The notes under the pieces are model-generated. The model made no database searches. It was not told the origin of the DNA and saw only the letters and a list, made by a program, of their open reading frames with translations. A DNA stretch of 64,000 bases from Streptomyces rubiginosohelvolus (GTDB lineage Bacteria > Actinomycetota > Actinomycetes > Streptomycetales > Streptomycetaceae), in the NCBI RefSeq assembly GCF_014649875.1, contig NZ_BMTW01000006.1, positions 226,078 through 290,077 of the forward strand, given 5' to 3'. Position 1 is the stretch's first letter; the number at the start of each line of letters is the position of its first letter. Below, one piece after another: positions 41,618-50,104 of this stretch. The position numbers were made by a program, and so were the translations under genes.

Positions 41618-42109
41618 ATGAAACCCCTGACCGAGCGAGAGATCCGCAGCGCCTTCGTGAACTGCACCAAGGGTGAGGCCAAGCGCCTGTCCGTCCCCCG
41701 TGACCTGGCCGACCGGCCCTGGGACGACCTGGACTTCCTGGGCTGGCGCGACCCCCAGGCCCCCGACCGGGCCTACCTGGTGATGCCGTCCGGTGAAGGC
41801 CACGTCGGGGTCCAGTTGCGCTCCTCCGCCGCCGGCTCCTCGCAGACCCGCCGCAGCATGTGCTCGATGTGCGTGACCGTCCACACCGGGGGAGTCTCCC
41901 TGCTGGTGGCCCCTAAGCCGGGGAAGGCGGGCAAGCAGGGCAACTCGGTCGGCGCCTACATGTGCACCGACCTCGCCTGCTCGCTCTACGTACGCGGGAA
42001 GAAGGACGCCGGAGTGGGCGGGCGGCTGCGCGAGTCCCTCACCCTGGAACAGCAGATCGACCGCACCATGACGAATCTCGCCGCGTTCATCGCCAAGATC
42101 ACCGCTTGA
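41618..42109 (+). CDS. FBP-domain protein (FusB-like elongation factor G-binding zinc protein)
   Basis: A 163-residue protein with the treble-clef zinc finger of the FBP/FusB family: CSMC near residue 87 and CTDLAC near residue 125 supply four cysteines. The N-terminal helix is MKPLTEREIRSAFVNCTKGE. In staphylococci FusB binds EF-G and frees ribosomes stalled by fusidic acid; the actinobacterial relatives have the same core. ATG 41618 follows the TetR operator closely, so expression is repressed until the TetR ligand appears. Role as antibiotic-response factor is inferred from family and regulation. Confidence 0.83.
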   Translation: MKPLTEREIRSAFVNCTKGEAKRLSVPRDLADRPWDDLDFLGWRDPQAPDRAYLVMPSGEGHVGVQLRSSAAGSSQTRRSMCSMCVTVHTGGVSLLVAPKPGKAGKQGNSVGAYMCTDLACSLYVRGKKDAGVGGRLRESLTLEQQIDRTMTNLAAFIAKITA

Positions 42110-42418
42110 CGCCCCGGGTGCCCCGCCGCTCGACGGATGCCCGAAGTGGCGCGGACGGTATGGTTCCGGACAGCCTGGTGAACGGATTCGGGCCCCGCGT
42201 GAGCCAGGGCTCCGCCCGCATCCCGCCCGTCCATCCCTCCCTGCCTGAGGGGATGAGCAGGCGTTCGATCACGTGCGAAAAACACCGGCCAGATCTGAGG
42301 CTCCGTGATGTGGCCGGTCCATGCGTCGACCAGATAGGTGCCTGAGGCATCTTATTGGGGTGAGGTGCGGAGTGACCCGCTTCGCACCCATCACCGAGCA
42401 CTGCGAGGCGACCGCTCC
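42110..42418. promoter_or_regulatory. Intergenic region before the P450 gene, with operator-like palindrome
   Basis: 309 nt without a gene. An inverted repeat ACCGGCCA (42284-42291)/TGGCCGGT (42311-42318) could terminate the FBP transcript. The palindrome TGCCTGAGGCA (42339-42349), in an A/T-richer stretch about 70 nt before the P450 start, is a possible operator. Nothing else recognisable. Confidence 0.45.
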
Positions 42419-43669
42419 ATGACGGAATCCACGACGGAACCGGCCCGCCAGGACCGTGCCTTCACCGGCACCGCCACCGAACCGACCCCCGCGCCACCGT
42501 TCCCGCAGGACCGTGAGTGCCCCTACCACCCGCCCACCGGCTACGAACCGCTGCGTGCGCAGGGCCCGTTGAGCCGGGTCACGCTCTTCGACGGACGCCC
42601 GGTCTGGGCCGTCACCGGGCACGCGCTCGCCCGTCGCCTGCTTGCGGATCCCCGGCTCTCCACCGACCGCACCCACCCCGGCTTCCCGATTCCGGCCGAG
42701 CGGTTCACGCAGACGCGGCAGCGGCGCGTGGCGCTCCTCGGCGTCGACGACCCCGAGCACAACGCCCAGCGCAGGAAGCTCATCCCGAGCTTCTCCGTGA
42801 AGCGGATCGCCGCGCTGCGCCCACAGATCCAGGAGGCGGTGGACGGGCTGCTGGACGCGATGGAGCGGCAGGGGCCGCCCTCCGAACTGGTCGCCGACTT
42901 CGCGCTGCCGGTGCCGTCCATGGTGATCTGCGCACTCCTCGGCGTGCCCTACGCCGACCACGCGTTCTTCGAGGGCTGCTCGCGCCGCCTTCTGCGCGGC
43001 CCCGCCGCGAGCGATGTGGACGGCGCACGGATCGAACTGGAGGATTATCTCGGCGTGTTGATCGACCGCAAGCGCGCGGAACCGGGGGACGGGCTGCTGG
43101 ACGAACTGATCCACCGGGACCACCCGGACGGGCCCGTCGGCCGGGAGGACCTCGTCTCCTTCGCTCTGATCTTGCTTGTCGCGGGACACGAGACGACGGC
43201 GAACATGATCTCGCTCGGCACGTTCACGCTGCTGCGCCATCCCGGTCAACTGGCGGCGCTGCGATCCGGAGAGACGACGACGGCCGCAGTGGTCGAGGAA
43301 CTTCTGCGCTTCCTCTCCATCGCCGAAGGTCTGCAACGGCTGGCGGCCGAGGACATCGAGGTGGACGGGACGACGATCCGCAAGGGCGAGGGCGTCTTCT
43401 TCTCGACCTCGCTCATCAACCGCGACGCCGACGTGTTCGAGCATCCGGAGACGCTGGACTGGGACCGGTCCGCCCGCCACCATCTCGCCTTCGGCTTCGG
43501 CGTCCACCAGTGCCTGGGCCAGAACCTGGCCAGGACCGAGCTCGACATCGCCCTGCGCACCCTCTTCGAGCGGCTGCCGGCCCTCAGGCTGGCCGTACCC
43601 GCGAACGAGATCCGGCACAAACCCGGTGACACCATCCAGGGCCTGCTCGAACTACCCGTGGCCTGGTGA
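42419..43669 (+). CDS. Cytochrome P450 (CYP105/107-like)
   Basis: Soluble class I P450, 416 residues. The I-helix oxygen-activation motif AGHETTANM is near 253, the K-helix ExxR is EELLR, and the haem-binding loop FGFGVHQCLGQ carries the Cys ligand at about 365. The N-terminus is Thr/Pro-rich and leads to RECPYHPPTGY, typical of CYP105-type enzymes. ATG 42419 was chosen over upstream codons because the family begins here; the RBS is modest. The 3Fe-4S ferredoxin gene overlaps its stop (GTGA), making a P450/redox-partner pair. Substrate unknown: xenobiotic or a remote secondary metabolite. Confidence 0.9.
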   Translation: MTESTTEPARQDRAFTGTATEPTPAPPFPQDRECPYHPPTGYEPLRAQGPLSRVTLFDGRPVWAVTGHALARRLLADPRLSTDRTHPGFPIPAERFTQTRQRRVALLGVDDPEHNAQRRKLIPSFSVKRIAALRPQIQEAVDGLLDAMERQGPPSELVADFALPVPSMVICALLGVPYADHAFFEGCSRRLLRGPAASDVDGARIELEDYLGVLIDRKRAEPGDGLLDELIHRDHPDGPVGREDLVSFALILLVAGHETTANMISLGTFTLLRHPGQLAALRSGETTTAAVVEELLRFLSIAEGLQRLAAEDIEVDGTTIRKGEGVFFSTSLINRDADVFEHPETLDWDRSARHHLAFGFGVHQCLGQNLARTELDIALRTLFERLPALRLAVPANEIRHKPGDTIQGLLELPVAW

Positions 43670-43872
43670 GGGTCATGGGCATCCGGGTCGACAGGGAACG
43701 CTGCGTGGGGGCCGGCATGTGCGCGCTGACCGCGCCGGACGTGTTCACCCAGGACGACGACGGGTTCAGCGAGATGCTCCCCGATGGCCCGGCGGTGCCG
43801 GAGACCCACCCGCTGGTACGGGAAGCCGCACGGGCCTGCCCGGTCGGGGCGGTCGCTCTCACCGACGACTGA
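43666..43872 (+). CDS. 3Fe-4S ferredoxin
   Basis: A 68-residue electron carrier for the P450 encoded just upstream. Cluster ligands are Cys13 and Cys19 (CVGAGMC) and Cys58 (ACPVGA); the position of the missing fourth Cys is occupied by Ala or Gly, which gives a 3Fe-4S rather than 4Fe-4S cluster. GTG 43666 overlaps the P450 stop; ATG 43675 three codons on is an alternative start. A reductase gene is not nearby. Confidence 0.9.
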   Translation: MRVMGIRVDRERCVGAGMCALTAPDVFTQDDDGFSEMLPDGPAVPETHPLVREAARACPVGAVALTDD

Positions 43873-43930
43873 ACCCCGACGCCTGGCAACGGCGACGGAC
43901 GGGCCGGGACACCGCACCGGCCCGCTAACC

Positions 43931-43970
43931 GGACCCGGCGGGGGAGCGAGCCGCCCGCCCCGCCGGGTCC
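43931..43970. terminator. Bidirectional terminator hairpin
   Basis: Perfect 13-bp stem, GGACCCGGCGGGG (43931-43943) with its complement at 43958-43970, between the convergent ferredoxin gene and the secreted-protein pseudogene. Confidence 0.82.
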
Positions 43971-43991
43971 CGGCCGGGGTCGGGTTGACCG

Positions 43992-44475
43992 TCACCCAGC
44001 CGTCCCCTCCGGGCCGCCCGTCGCGGTAGCCGCGTACGTGATCCGGCCCTGCATCCCCGCCTCGGCGCCCTCCGCGGCGTGGACCTCCAGCAGTACCTGC
44101 GGGCTGTAGTCCGGGCCGATCAGCGGCACCTGGGCGACGGCGCACACTCGGTCGTCCCGCTGGGCGCGCAGTTCTCGGGCCAGATCACCTCTGCCACCCC
44201 CGCGAGCCCGGAGGCATCGACGGTCAGGCGGCCGTCCGTGACGGTGAAGGTGTCGTTGTCGTGGTTCAGACCGACCTCGACCGGGGTCGCCCCCTCGGGG
44301 CCTGTCTGCAGGTTCTTCTCGTACGGCGCGGCGATCCACAGCTGGTCGGACTCGGCGGCGGACGCCGGTACGGACAGACGGCCAACAGGATTCCGGCGGT
44401 CGCGACGGCGCCCGTGCCGAAGCGTGCGAACGGATGGGCGGAGACGGGGCCAATGGTTCTCCAGTAGCTGGGCAC
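43992..44475 (-). pseudogene. Secreted/cell-wall protein, inactivated by two frameshifts
   Basis: Three reading frames must be joined to recover one protein. From GTG 44475 (AGGAG upstream) a signal peptide (ARFGTGAVATAGILLAV) is read. Around 44380 the frame shifts to LSVPASAAES, the expected cleavage region, and continues through a beta-rich mature part (PVEVGLNHDNDTFTVTDG, ENCAPSGTTECA). Near 44143 a doubled TG shifts it again to VAQVPLIGPDYSPQVLLEV, ending in TGGPEGTAG. The reconstructed 160-residue product resembles the N-terminal half of Streptomyces wall-associated proteins; no LPXTG sorting signal follows. Two separate indels favour true decay over sequencing error, though the latter is possible. 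Confidence 0.7.
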
Positions 44476-44569
44476 AGTGCACTCCTGCCGGGGCGTGGCA
44501 TGCCCCGGCAGCCCTATGGCGATCAAGGAACGCCCAAGGTTGTGCTGTGTCCTGCCAGAACCTGACGGC

Positions 44570-45139
44570 TCAGAGGCCGAACTCCTGCGGGGAGACACCG
44601 AGCGCCATGCACGCCTCCCGCAGAACCTGCGCCTCGGCCGGGGCGATGTACCCGTCCGCGCCGGCGATCACGAAGCCGGTCTGGACGACCGCCTTGGCCT
44701 CCACCGGCTTCTTCGCCGCCTTGGCGATCTCCTGCATGGCATCGGCCTTGCCCTGCTGGAAGTTGAAGGTCAGCTGGTCGACGTGCTTGTTGAACCGCTG
44801 CCGCAGCTGCTCGGGCGGGAAGTTCTGCAGGACGTCGTTCTGCAGGATCAGGTTCTCCACATGGTGCCGCTCGGCCGGGTCGACGGAACCGTCGGCGGCC
44901 GCGACCAGCGCGCACATCGCCATGCTGGCGTCCCGGTAGGCCCCGCTCTTGAGCTCGGTCTTCAGGGAGCCGAGCTGCGACTTGAGCAGCCCGACCAGCT
45001 TCTCCTTCGAGCCCCCCGAACCTCCCGAGGCCCCCGGGCCTCCGGTTCCCGGCTGCCGCTGACCGGCGGGGCCCCTCGCGCCCTGTGCCTGCTGCTGAAG
45101 CCCCTTGGCCTGGTCCTTGAGGCGATCCCACATTGCCAT
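44570..45139 (-). CDS. TerB-family tellurite-resistance-like protein
   Basis: A 189-residue cytoplasmic protein. The N-terminus is Gln/Gly/Pro-rich (about 10-45, low complexity). The TerB helical domain follows: SGAYRDASMAMCALVAAADG and a second VIAGADGYIAPAEAQVL, each with the acidic metal-binding pattern ADGxxxxAE. TerB proteins are linked to tellurite and general envelope stress; the full ter operon (terD-type genes) is not here. ATG 45139 follows AAGGTGG; an in-frame GTG at 45148 is possible. Confidence 0.83.
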   Translation of the reverse strand: MAMWDRLKDQAKGLQQQAQGARGPAGQRQPGTGGPGASGGSGGSKEKLVGLLKSQLGSLKTELKSGAYRDASMAMCALVAAADGSVDPAERHHVENLILQNDVLQNFPPEQLRQRFNKHVDQLTFNFQQGKADAMQEIAKAAKKPVEAKAVVQTGFVIAGADGYIAPAEAQVLREACMALGVSPQEFGL

Positions 45140-45214
45140 GTCTGCCACCTTGTCGATCGGATCGATGGGCCGCGCACCGCGCGCGGCCCCTTGACGGTCA
45201 TGCCGGGAGAACGG

Positions 45215-45871
45215 TCATACGTGGTTGGTCTGCCGCTCGCCGCGTCGGGCACGCACCCGGCGGACGACCCACACGACGAGCGCCGCGACGACCAGCCCGA
45301 GCACCACCTTGGAGAGCACCCCGACGTAACGCTCCACGAGGTCCCATTGGTCACCCAGCAGATATCCGGCCATCACGAGGACGAAGTTCCATATGAAGCT
45401 GCCCAGCGTGGTGAAGAGAACGAAGATCGGCAGGGGCATCCGCTCGACGCCTGCCGGGACGCTGATCAGGCTGCGGAAAATCGGAATCATCCGGCCGAAG
45501 AAGATGGCCTTCCTGCCGTGCTTGAGGAACCATCGCTCGGTCTTCTCCAGGTCGGACACCTTCACCAGAGGGAGCCGGTCCCACAGGGCGTACATGCGCT
45601 CCCGGCCGAAGGCGGCTCCGATCCAGTAGAGCGCGACCGCGCCCACCACCGACCCCAGCGTCGTCCAGAAGAGGGCGGAGAACAGGCTGATCACTCCCTG
45701 CCCCGCGGCGAAGCCCGTCAGCGGCAGAATGATCTCACTCGGCAGCGGAGGGAAGAGGTTCTCCAGGGCGATCGCCAGCCCGGCCCCGGGGCCGCCCATG
45801 GTGTCGACGAGGCTGGTCGCCCACCCTGCGATGCCGCTCGTCGGTTCCGAGGCGAGGGAGAAGTGGTACAT
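45215..45871 (-). CDS. DedA-family membrane protein
   Basis: A 218-residue VTT/DedA protein with about five hydrophobic segments. The family signature is present: ENLFPPLPSEIILPLTGF (re-entrant loop with conserved Glu and Pro) and FFGRMIPIFRSLISVPAG with two essential Arg. DedA proteins flip undecaprenyl phosphate or phospholipids and protect against envelope stress. ATG 45871 is chosen (GGAG upstream); an ATG at 45949 would add 26 residues. The next gene downstream on the strand is terB, 75 nt away, so they could be cotranscribed. Confidence 0.86.
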   Translation of the reverse strand: MYHFSLASEPTSGIAGWATSLVDTMGGPGAGLAIALENLFPPLPSEIILPLTGFAAGQGVISLFSALFWTTLGSVVGAVALYWIGAAFGRERMYALWDRLPLVKVSDLEKTERWFLKHGRKAIFFGRMIPIFRSLISVPAGVERMPLPIFVLFTTLGSFIWNFVLVMAGYLLGDQWDLVERYVGVLSKVVLGLVVAALVVWVVRRVRARRGERQTNHV

Positions 45872-46097
45872 GTACGTCTGCTCCAGGACTGAGTCATAGG
45901 TTTCGGGTATCCCGTACGGCCCGTATCGCGAAGGAATTCCGCGGGCCACGGGCTGAGAAAGGGCTCAGAAATATGAAAGACGGAAGAGGAAATGCACAGC
46001 CGCGATGCGTGCGAAACGGGACGCCACGGCGCAGGTGAGCGAGCGGAAGATCAGCGCTCGCATTCCGGACGATCACGGGGTGATCGCACGGGATCGC

Positions 46098-46460
46098 TCA
46101 GCAGCGAAGGATCCGGGCCTGGGCGGGGCTTCGCGATCCCGAAGGCGAAGCGTGGTGCCGGGCGACGCCCGTCGAGCAGTCGTGCAGATCCGGTGCGGAA
46201 GAAGGAACGCCTGCCTGAACGGGGGACGTCGTCGTCGTGCTTCCCGCTTTGTGGCGCTGCTGGAGAGTGACGTCACCGTCCACGCCGTCCAGCGGAACAT
46301 TCGGCCCCGATGTGTCGACGACGGACATGGCACGGTCCGCGGAATGCACTGCCGCGTCGACGGCCCCCAGGGCCTGGGAGGAGGAGCCCAGCGAGAACGC
46401 GGAAATCATCAGGAGCACGGCGATACCGGCGTAGAGGGCCAGCATCTCCCTGCAGCGCAT
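46098..46460 (-). CDS. Small exported protein of unknown function
   Basis: A 120-residue open frame with an excellent ribosome site (AAGGAG seven bases before ATG 46460) and Streptomyces-like codon use in its first two thirds. The N-terminus MRCREMLALYAGIAVLLMIS is a signal anchor; the remainder is Ser/Ala/Asp-rich (DAAVHSADRAM, VDTSGPNVPLDG) and ends in Arg/Ser-rich sequence that may be disordered. I do not recognise a family. The last third could be an artefact of a late stop. 45872-46097, downstream, holds nothing recognisable. Confidence 0.45.
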   Translation of the reverse strand: MRCREMLALYAGIAVLLMISAFSLGSSSQALGAVDAAVHSADRAMSVVDTSGPNVPLDGVDGDVTLQQRHKAGSTTTTSPVQAGVPSSAPDLHDCSTGVARHHASPSGSRSPAQARILRC

Positions 46461-46600
46461 TCCTACGCTCCTTGTCCCGGTCGATTCGGCCCGTAGAACG
46501 AACTGTCAAAGCCGCTCGGCGAATTAACGCCGCAGGACTGCACTCTAACAGCCCGAACTGAAGGGAACCTGAAGTCCATTTTCGCCCAGCGCCCACGGGG

Positions 46601-47215
46601 TCAGTACGGCAGGCCCTCCGCAGCGGCTCGCAGCGCGGCCAGGACGCACGCCGTGATCTCGTCGCCCGACGCCTCGGGATCGTCCGCGTACCGATGCGCG
46701 AACTCCTCCGCCGCCGCGCGCAGCGCGCCGTTGATCGTCGCCGCGTGCACCTTCGTCCGCAGGGCCTCGGCGCTGCCGCCGGATCTCCGGGCGAGGAGTT
46801 CCGCGAGCACCGGCAAGGCGTCGTCGTGGGCCTGCAGCCAGACGGCCCGGAGCGCGGGCTCCGTGGACGTCATACGGATCAGATCGAGGATGGCCGGAGC
46901 CGTGGGAGGCAGGGTCCCGCTCCGGCCGGACCGCGTCACGAAGTCCACCAGCGTCATCTCCGGCGGCCACGCGGCCAGCCGGTCCACGGCGAACTGGAGC
47001 CCCGCCGAGAGCACGGGCAGGACGCAACTCTCCTTGGTGGGGAAGTGCCGCCACAGCGTGCGGGACGAGATGCCCACGGCCCGGGCGATCTCCTCGCCCG
47101 TGGTGCCGGTGACGCCCTGCGAGGTGAACAGACGGACCGCCTCGCCCGCGATCTCCAGCCGGAGGGCGGCCCTGCGCCGCTGAGCGAGCGACGGTTTGCC
47201 GACGGCCCCCGCCAT
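46601..47215 (-). CDS. TetR-family transcriptional regulator
   Basis: A 204-residue repressor. The helix-turn-helix TTGEEIARAVGISSRTLWRHF lies around residues 36-56; the C-terminal ligand-binding helices follow (TEPALRAVWLQAHDDALPVL). ATG 47215 is taken as start, since the upstream 42 codons of the longer frame are Arg/Pro-rich. It is divergent from the secretory lipase gene across about 290 nt, making that promoter its plausible target. The segment 47216-47505 is otherwise free of genes. Confidence 0.85.
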   Translation of the reverse strand: MAGAVGKPSLAQRRRAALRLEIAGEAVRLFTSQGVTGTTGEEIARAVGISSRTLWRHFPTKESCVLPVLSAGLQFAVDRLAAWPPEMTLVDFVTRSGRSGTLPPTAPAILDLIRMTSTEPALRAVWLQAHDDALPVLAELLARRSGGSAEALRTKVHAATINGALRAAAEEFAHRYADDPEASGDEITACVLAALRAAAEGLPY

Positions 47216-47505
47216 GAGTCCGTCCGCCTGGAGCCGGCCCTCAACAGGCGGCAGTTCGCGCACCTTCGCCCCCGGCTTCCGTCCCGTCCATGGCTCCGTT
47301 CCGTCCCGGAAGCATAGCGACCCGCAAGGGAAATGGCGCATGCAGACGTCTTGTCACTGAGTGACACACAGGCCTACGCTGCCGAAACTGACCAGCGAGT
47401 AACAAGGTTGCTCGGAAGAGGACTTGATGTGCGACGCCGTTCTCTTCTTCCCCCACCGAGCCGGCCACTTCCCCAACCCTCAGCACGAGAAACGAGGAAC
47501 ACACC

Positions 47506-48939
47506 GTGAGCCGCACGAGAACCCGTTTCCGTACCGCCGCCACCCCGAACCAGGACCTGGGCCCGGCCCTGGGCGCCACCCGGCCGGAAGAGGCCGGCCG
47601 CCACCGTCCCCCGATCCGTCTGCGCCTCCTGGCCTGCACTCTGGCCGCCGGGACCGCCTGCGCGGGCCTGTCGGCCGTCCCGGCGTCCGCGGCCGGGGCG
47701 CCGCCCGTCGTCTCCCGGGGCGTCACCATCCCGGAGTTCTACACGCCTCCGACCGAACTGCCTGCCATGAACGGGGCGTTGATCCGCACCGAAGCCCTGC
47801 CCCTAGGGCTGAACATCCCCGGCCTCGACGGCCGCCCGATGCCGGGCACCGCGACTCGCCTCATGTACAAGTCCACCGACTCCGCCGGGAAGCCCGTCGC
47901 CGTGACCGGCGCCTACATCGAGCCCTCGGCGGTCTGGAAGGGCTCCGGCCCGCGCCCCCTGGTCGCCGTCGCCTCGGGCACCATGGGCCAGGGCGACCAG
48001 TGCGCACCGTCCTTCGCCCTGCAGCACCCGCTCACCCTCAACGGCGACACCGTCTCCGTCGGCTACGAGGCGCTGGCCGTCTACCGGATCCTGGCCACCG
48101 GGGCGGCCGTCGTCGTCACCGACTACGTCGGCCTGGGTGCCACGGACCGCCTGCACACCTACGTCAACCGCCTCGACCAGGGGCACGCCCTGCTCGACGC
48201 GGCCCGTGCCGCGCGCTCCGTGCCCGGCGCCTCGGTCACCGCGGACTCCCGGACCGGCCTGTACGGCTACAGCCAGGGCGGCGGTGCCAGTGCGGCGGCC
48301 GCCGAACTCCAGCCCTCCTACGCCCCCGACGTACCCCTCGCCGGCACTTACGCCGGCGCGCCGCCCGCCGACCTGACCTCGGTCATGAAAGGCATTGACG
48401 GCAGCGCGCTCGCCGGTGCGCTCGCCTGGTCGATCAACGGGTTCGCCCAGTCCGACCCCGACCTGCGCGCGGTCGTCGAGGCGAACATCAGCACCACCGG
48501 GAAGGCCGCCCTGGCGGATGCCTCCACCATGTGCGTCGGCGACGCGATCTTCGGCTACGGGTTCGCCAGGAGCAGCAAGTGGACCACCAGCGGGAAATCC
48601 ATCGGAGAGATCATCGCCGCCGAGCCGAAGGCCCGGGCCGCCCTGGACAAGCAGCGCATCGGAACGCTCAAGCCGTCCGGCCCCGTACGTCTGGCCACCG
48701 GCGTCAACGACGACATCGTCCCCCACGCCCAGGCCCGCCGACTGGCCGTCGACTGGTGCCGCAAGGGCGGCGACATCACCTACGACGCCGTCGTCCTGCC
48801 GAATCTCGGTGACAAGATCCTCACCAACCACCTGGTGCCTCTCCTCACCGACCAGGGCGAGGCGATCGGCTGGCTGACCGACCGGCTCGCGGGCAAACCG
48901 TCCACCTCCAACTGCTGGTCCATGCCGATCCAGCCCTGA
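47506..48939 (+). CDS. Secreted lipase (LIP/secretory lipase family)
   Basis: A 477-residue exported alpha/beta-hydrolase. A long Arg-rich N-region precedes a hydrophobic core (about 40-57), with cleavage near ASA-AG (62/63). Catalytic Ser256 sits in GYSQGG, Asp probably in GVNDDIVPH and His in TNHLVPL, the order of the LIP family that includes Candida-type secretory lipases. Two Cys pairs (DQCAPS, TMCVGD, WCRKG, NCWSM) suggest disulfides. GTG 47506 has GAGGA eight bases upstream. Likely controlled by the adjacent TetR. It hydrolyses acylglycerol esters outside the cell. Confidence 0.85.
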   Translation: MSRTRTRFRTAATPNQDLGPALGATRPEEAGRHRPPIRLRLLACTLAAGTACAGLSAVPASAAGAPPVVSRGVTIPEFYTPPTELPAMNGALIRTEALPLGLNIPGLDGRPMPGTATRLMYKSTDSAGKPVAVTGAYIEPSAVWKGSGPRPLVAVASGTMGQGDQCAPSFALQHPLTLNGDTVSVGYEALAVYRILATGAAVVVTDYVGLGATDRLHTYVNRLDQGHALLDAARAARSVPGASVTADSRTGLYGYSQGGGASAAAAELQPSYAPDVPLAGTYAGAPPADLTSVMKGIDGSALAGALAWSINGFAQSDPDLRAVVEANISTTGKAALADASTMCVGDAIFGYGFARSSKWTTSGKSIGEIIAAEPKARAALDKQRIGTLKPSGPVRLATGVNDDIVPHAQARRLAVDWCRKGGDITYDAVVLPNLGDKILTNHLVPLLTDQGEAIGWLTDRLAGKPSTSNCWSMPIQP

Positions 48940-49046
48940 ACCCTGACCGGCACTCCGCACACCCCGGCGGGTGTCCCGCCGTGCACCGATCGGCCTCAGC
49001 CGCGGCGAGCCTCGGCCGCACGGGCGCCGGCCGGTGAAGGATGACC

Positions 49047-49075
49047 GCGGGCGGTCCCGGACCGGGGCCGCCCGC
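49047..49075. terminator. Terminator hairpin downstream of the lipase
   Basis: GCGGGCGG (49047-49054) pairs with CCGCCCGC (49068-49075) across 13 nt. It lies in the 261-nt spacer between lipase and methyltransferase; the remainder of that spacer shows no gene. Confidence 0.55.
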
Positions 49076-49200
49076 ACCACCCCTGTCGCGTGGAGAGGCC
49101 CGGCCATGGAACTGCTCGACGACCCGCCGACCCCCGCCGTCGGCGGCCGAAGGCCAGGACGGAACAGGGGCGCCTGGTCCGGTGCCGTACGGGTGACGGC

Positions 49201-50028
49201 GTGAACCCCTCTCCTCCCGGGGACGCGCCGGGCGAAGGCCGCTACGGCGAGGCGTTCTTCCGCCCCGACCGGGCGGGGGAGGCGGAGCGCATCGACTTCG
49301 GTGCGCTCGCCTACGACGACATCACGATGGCTCGGCTCCGCGCGCTCGGCGCCGGACCGGGATGGCGCTGCCTCGACATCGGAGCCGGAACGGGCACCGT
49401 CTCCCGCCGGCTGCTGGGTGAGACCGCGGTGGCGAGCGTGCTCGCCGTGGACCGCGACGTACGGTTCCTGGACGCACGCCCCGCGCCCGGCCTGCGGACA
49501 CTTCAGGCCGACGTCACCGCCACCGACTTCGCCCCCGGTTCCTTTCAGCTCGTCCACGCACGGTTCGTGCTGATGCATCTGCCCGAGCGGGACCGCCTGA
49601 TCAGCCGGTTCGCCGAACTCCTCACGCCCGGCGGTGTGCTGGTGCTCAGCGACGCGGTCGACCTGACGAGTGAGCGGACACCGGCCACCCCGTACTCCAC
49701 GGCGATGCGGGCGATGTGGCAGGGGCTGCGGGCCACCATCGGCACCGACGTCTCCTCGGTCCCGTCGTACCCGCACCTCCTGCGCGGGGCCGGGCTCGAC
49801 CACGTGGCAGCCGAGATCCACGTCCCACCGCTGGTGCCGGGCAGCGCCATCAGCCGCTTCTGGTCCGACACCTGGCAGCGCAGCAGGCAAGCCATGGTCG
49901 CCACCGGCCTGGTCGACGACACCGGCATCGACGCCGCGGTCCGGTACCTGGAGAGCGACGCATGCGCAGCGCTGTCGGCCGGGATGCTCACGGCGTGGGG
50001 TCAGAAGCCCCAAGAACCCACGGGCTGA
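49201..50028 (+). CDS. Class I SAM-dependent methyltransferase
   Basis: A 275-residue methyltransferase with the Rossmann-like motif I CLDIGAGTGTVSRRL at about 57-71. Motif II is LAVDRDVRFLDA, and the motif IV region is FQLVHARFVLMHLPERD with LLTPGGVLVLSD. The C-terminal half (TWQRSRQAMVATGLVDD) is like UbiE/antibiotic-type enzymes with an insert for substrate. GTG 49201 is the first start that leaves out the Arg-rich upstream frame. It is followed, 76 nt on, by a second methyltransferase of a different length. Substrate unknown; small molecule likely. Confidence 0.82.
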   Translation: MNPSPPGDAPGEGRYGEAFFRPDRAGEAERIDFGALAYDDITMARLRALGAGPGWRCLDIGAGTGTVSRRLLGETAVASVLAVDRDVRFLDARPAPGLRTLQADVTATDFAPGSFQLVHARFVLMHLPERDRLISRFAELLTPGGVLVLSDAVDLTSERTPATPYSTAMRAMWQGLRATIGTDVSSVPSYPHLLRGAGLDHVAAEIHVPPLVPGSAISRFWSDTWQRSRQAMVATGLVDDTGIDAAVRYLESDACAALSAGMLTAWGQKPQEPTG

Positions 50029-50104
50029 CCGTACGGGCCGCCCCTGTCCCCCGATCTCCTATGCTCCCGCTGAGGGAAGAGCGAACCGGAAGGCATGCGG
50101 AAAC

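Noticed and set aside
46005..46496. A 163-codon + strand frame overlapping the small exported protein
   Set aside because: No ribosome site and atypical composition; the opposite strand has AAGGAG and a signal anchor.
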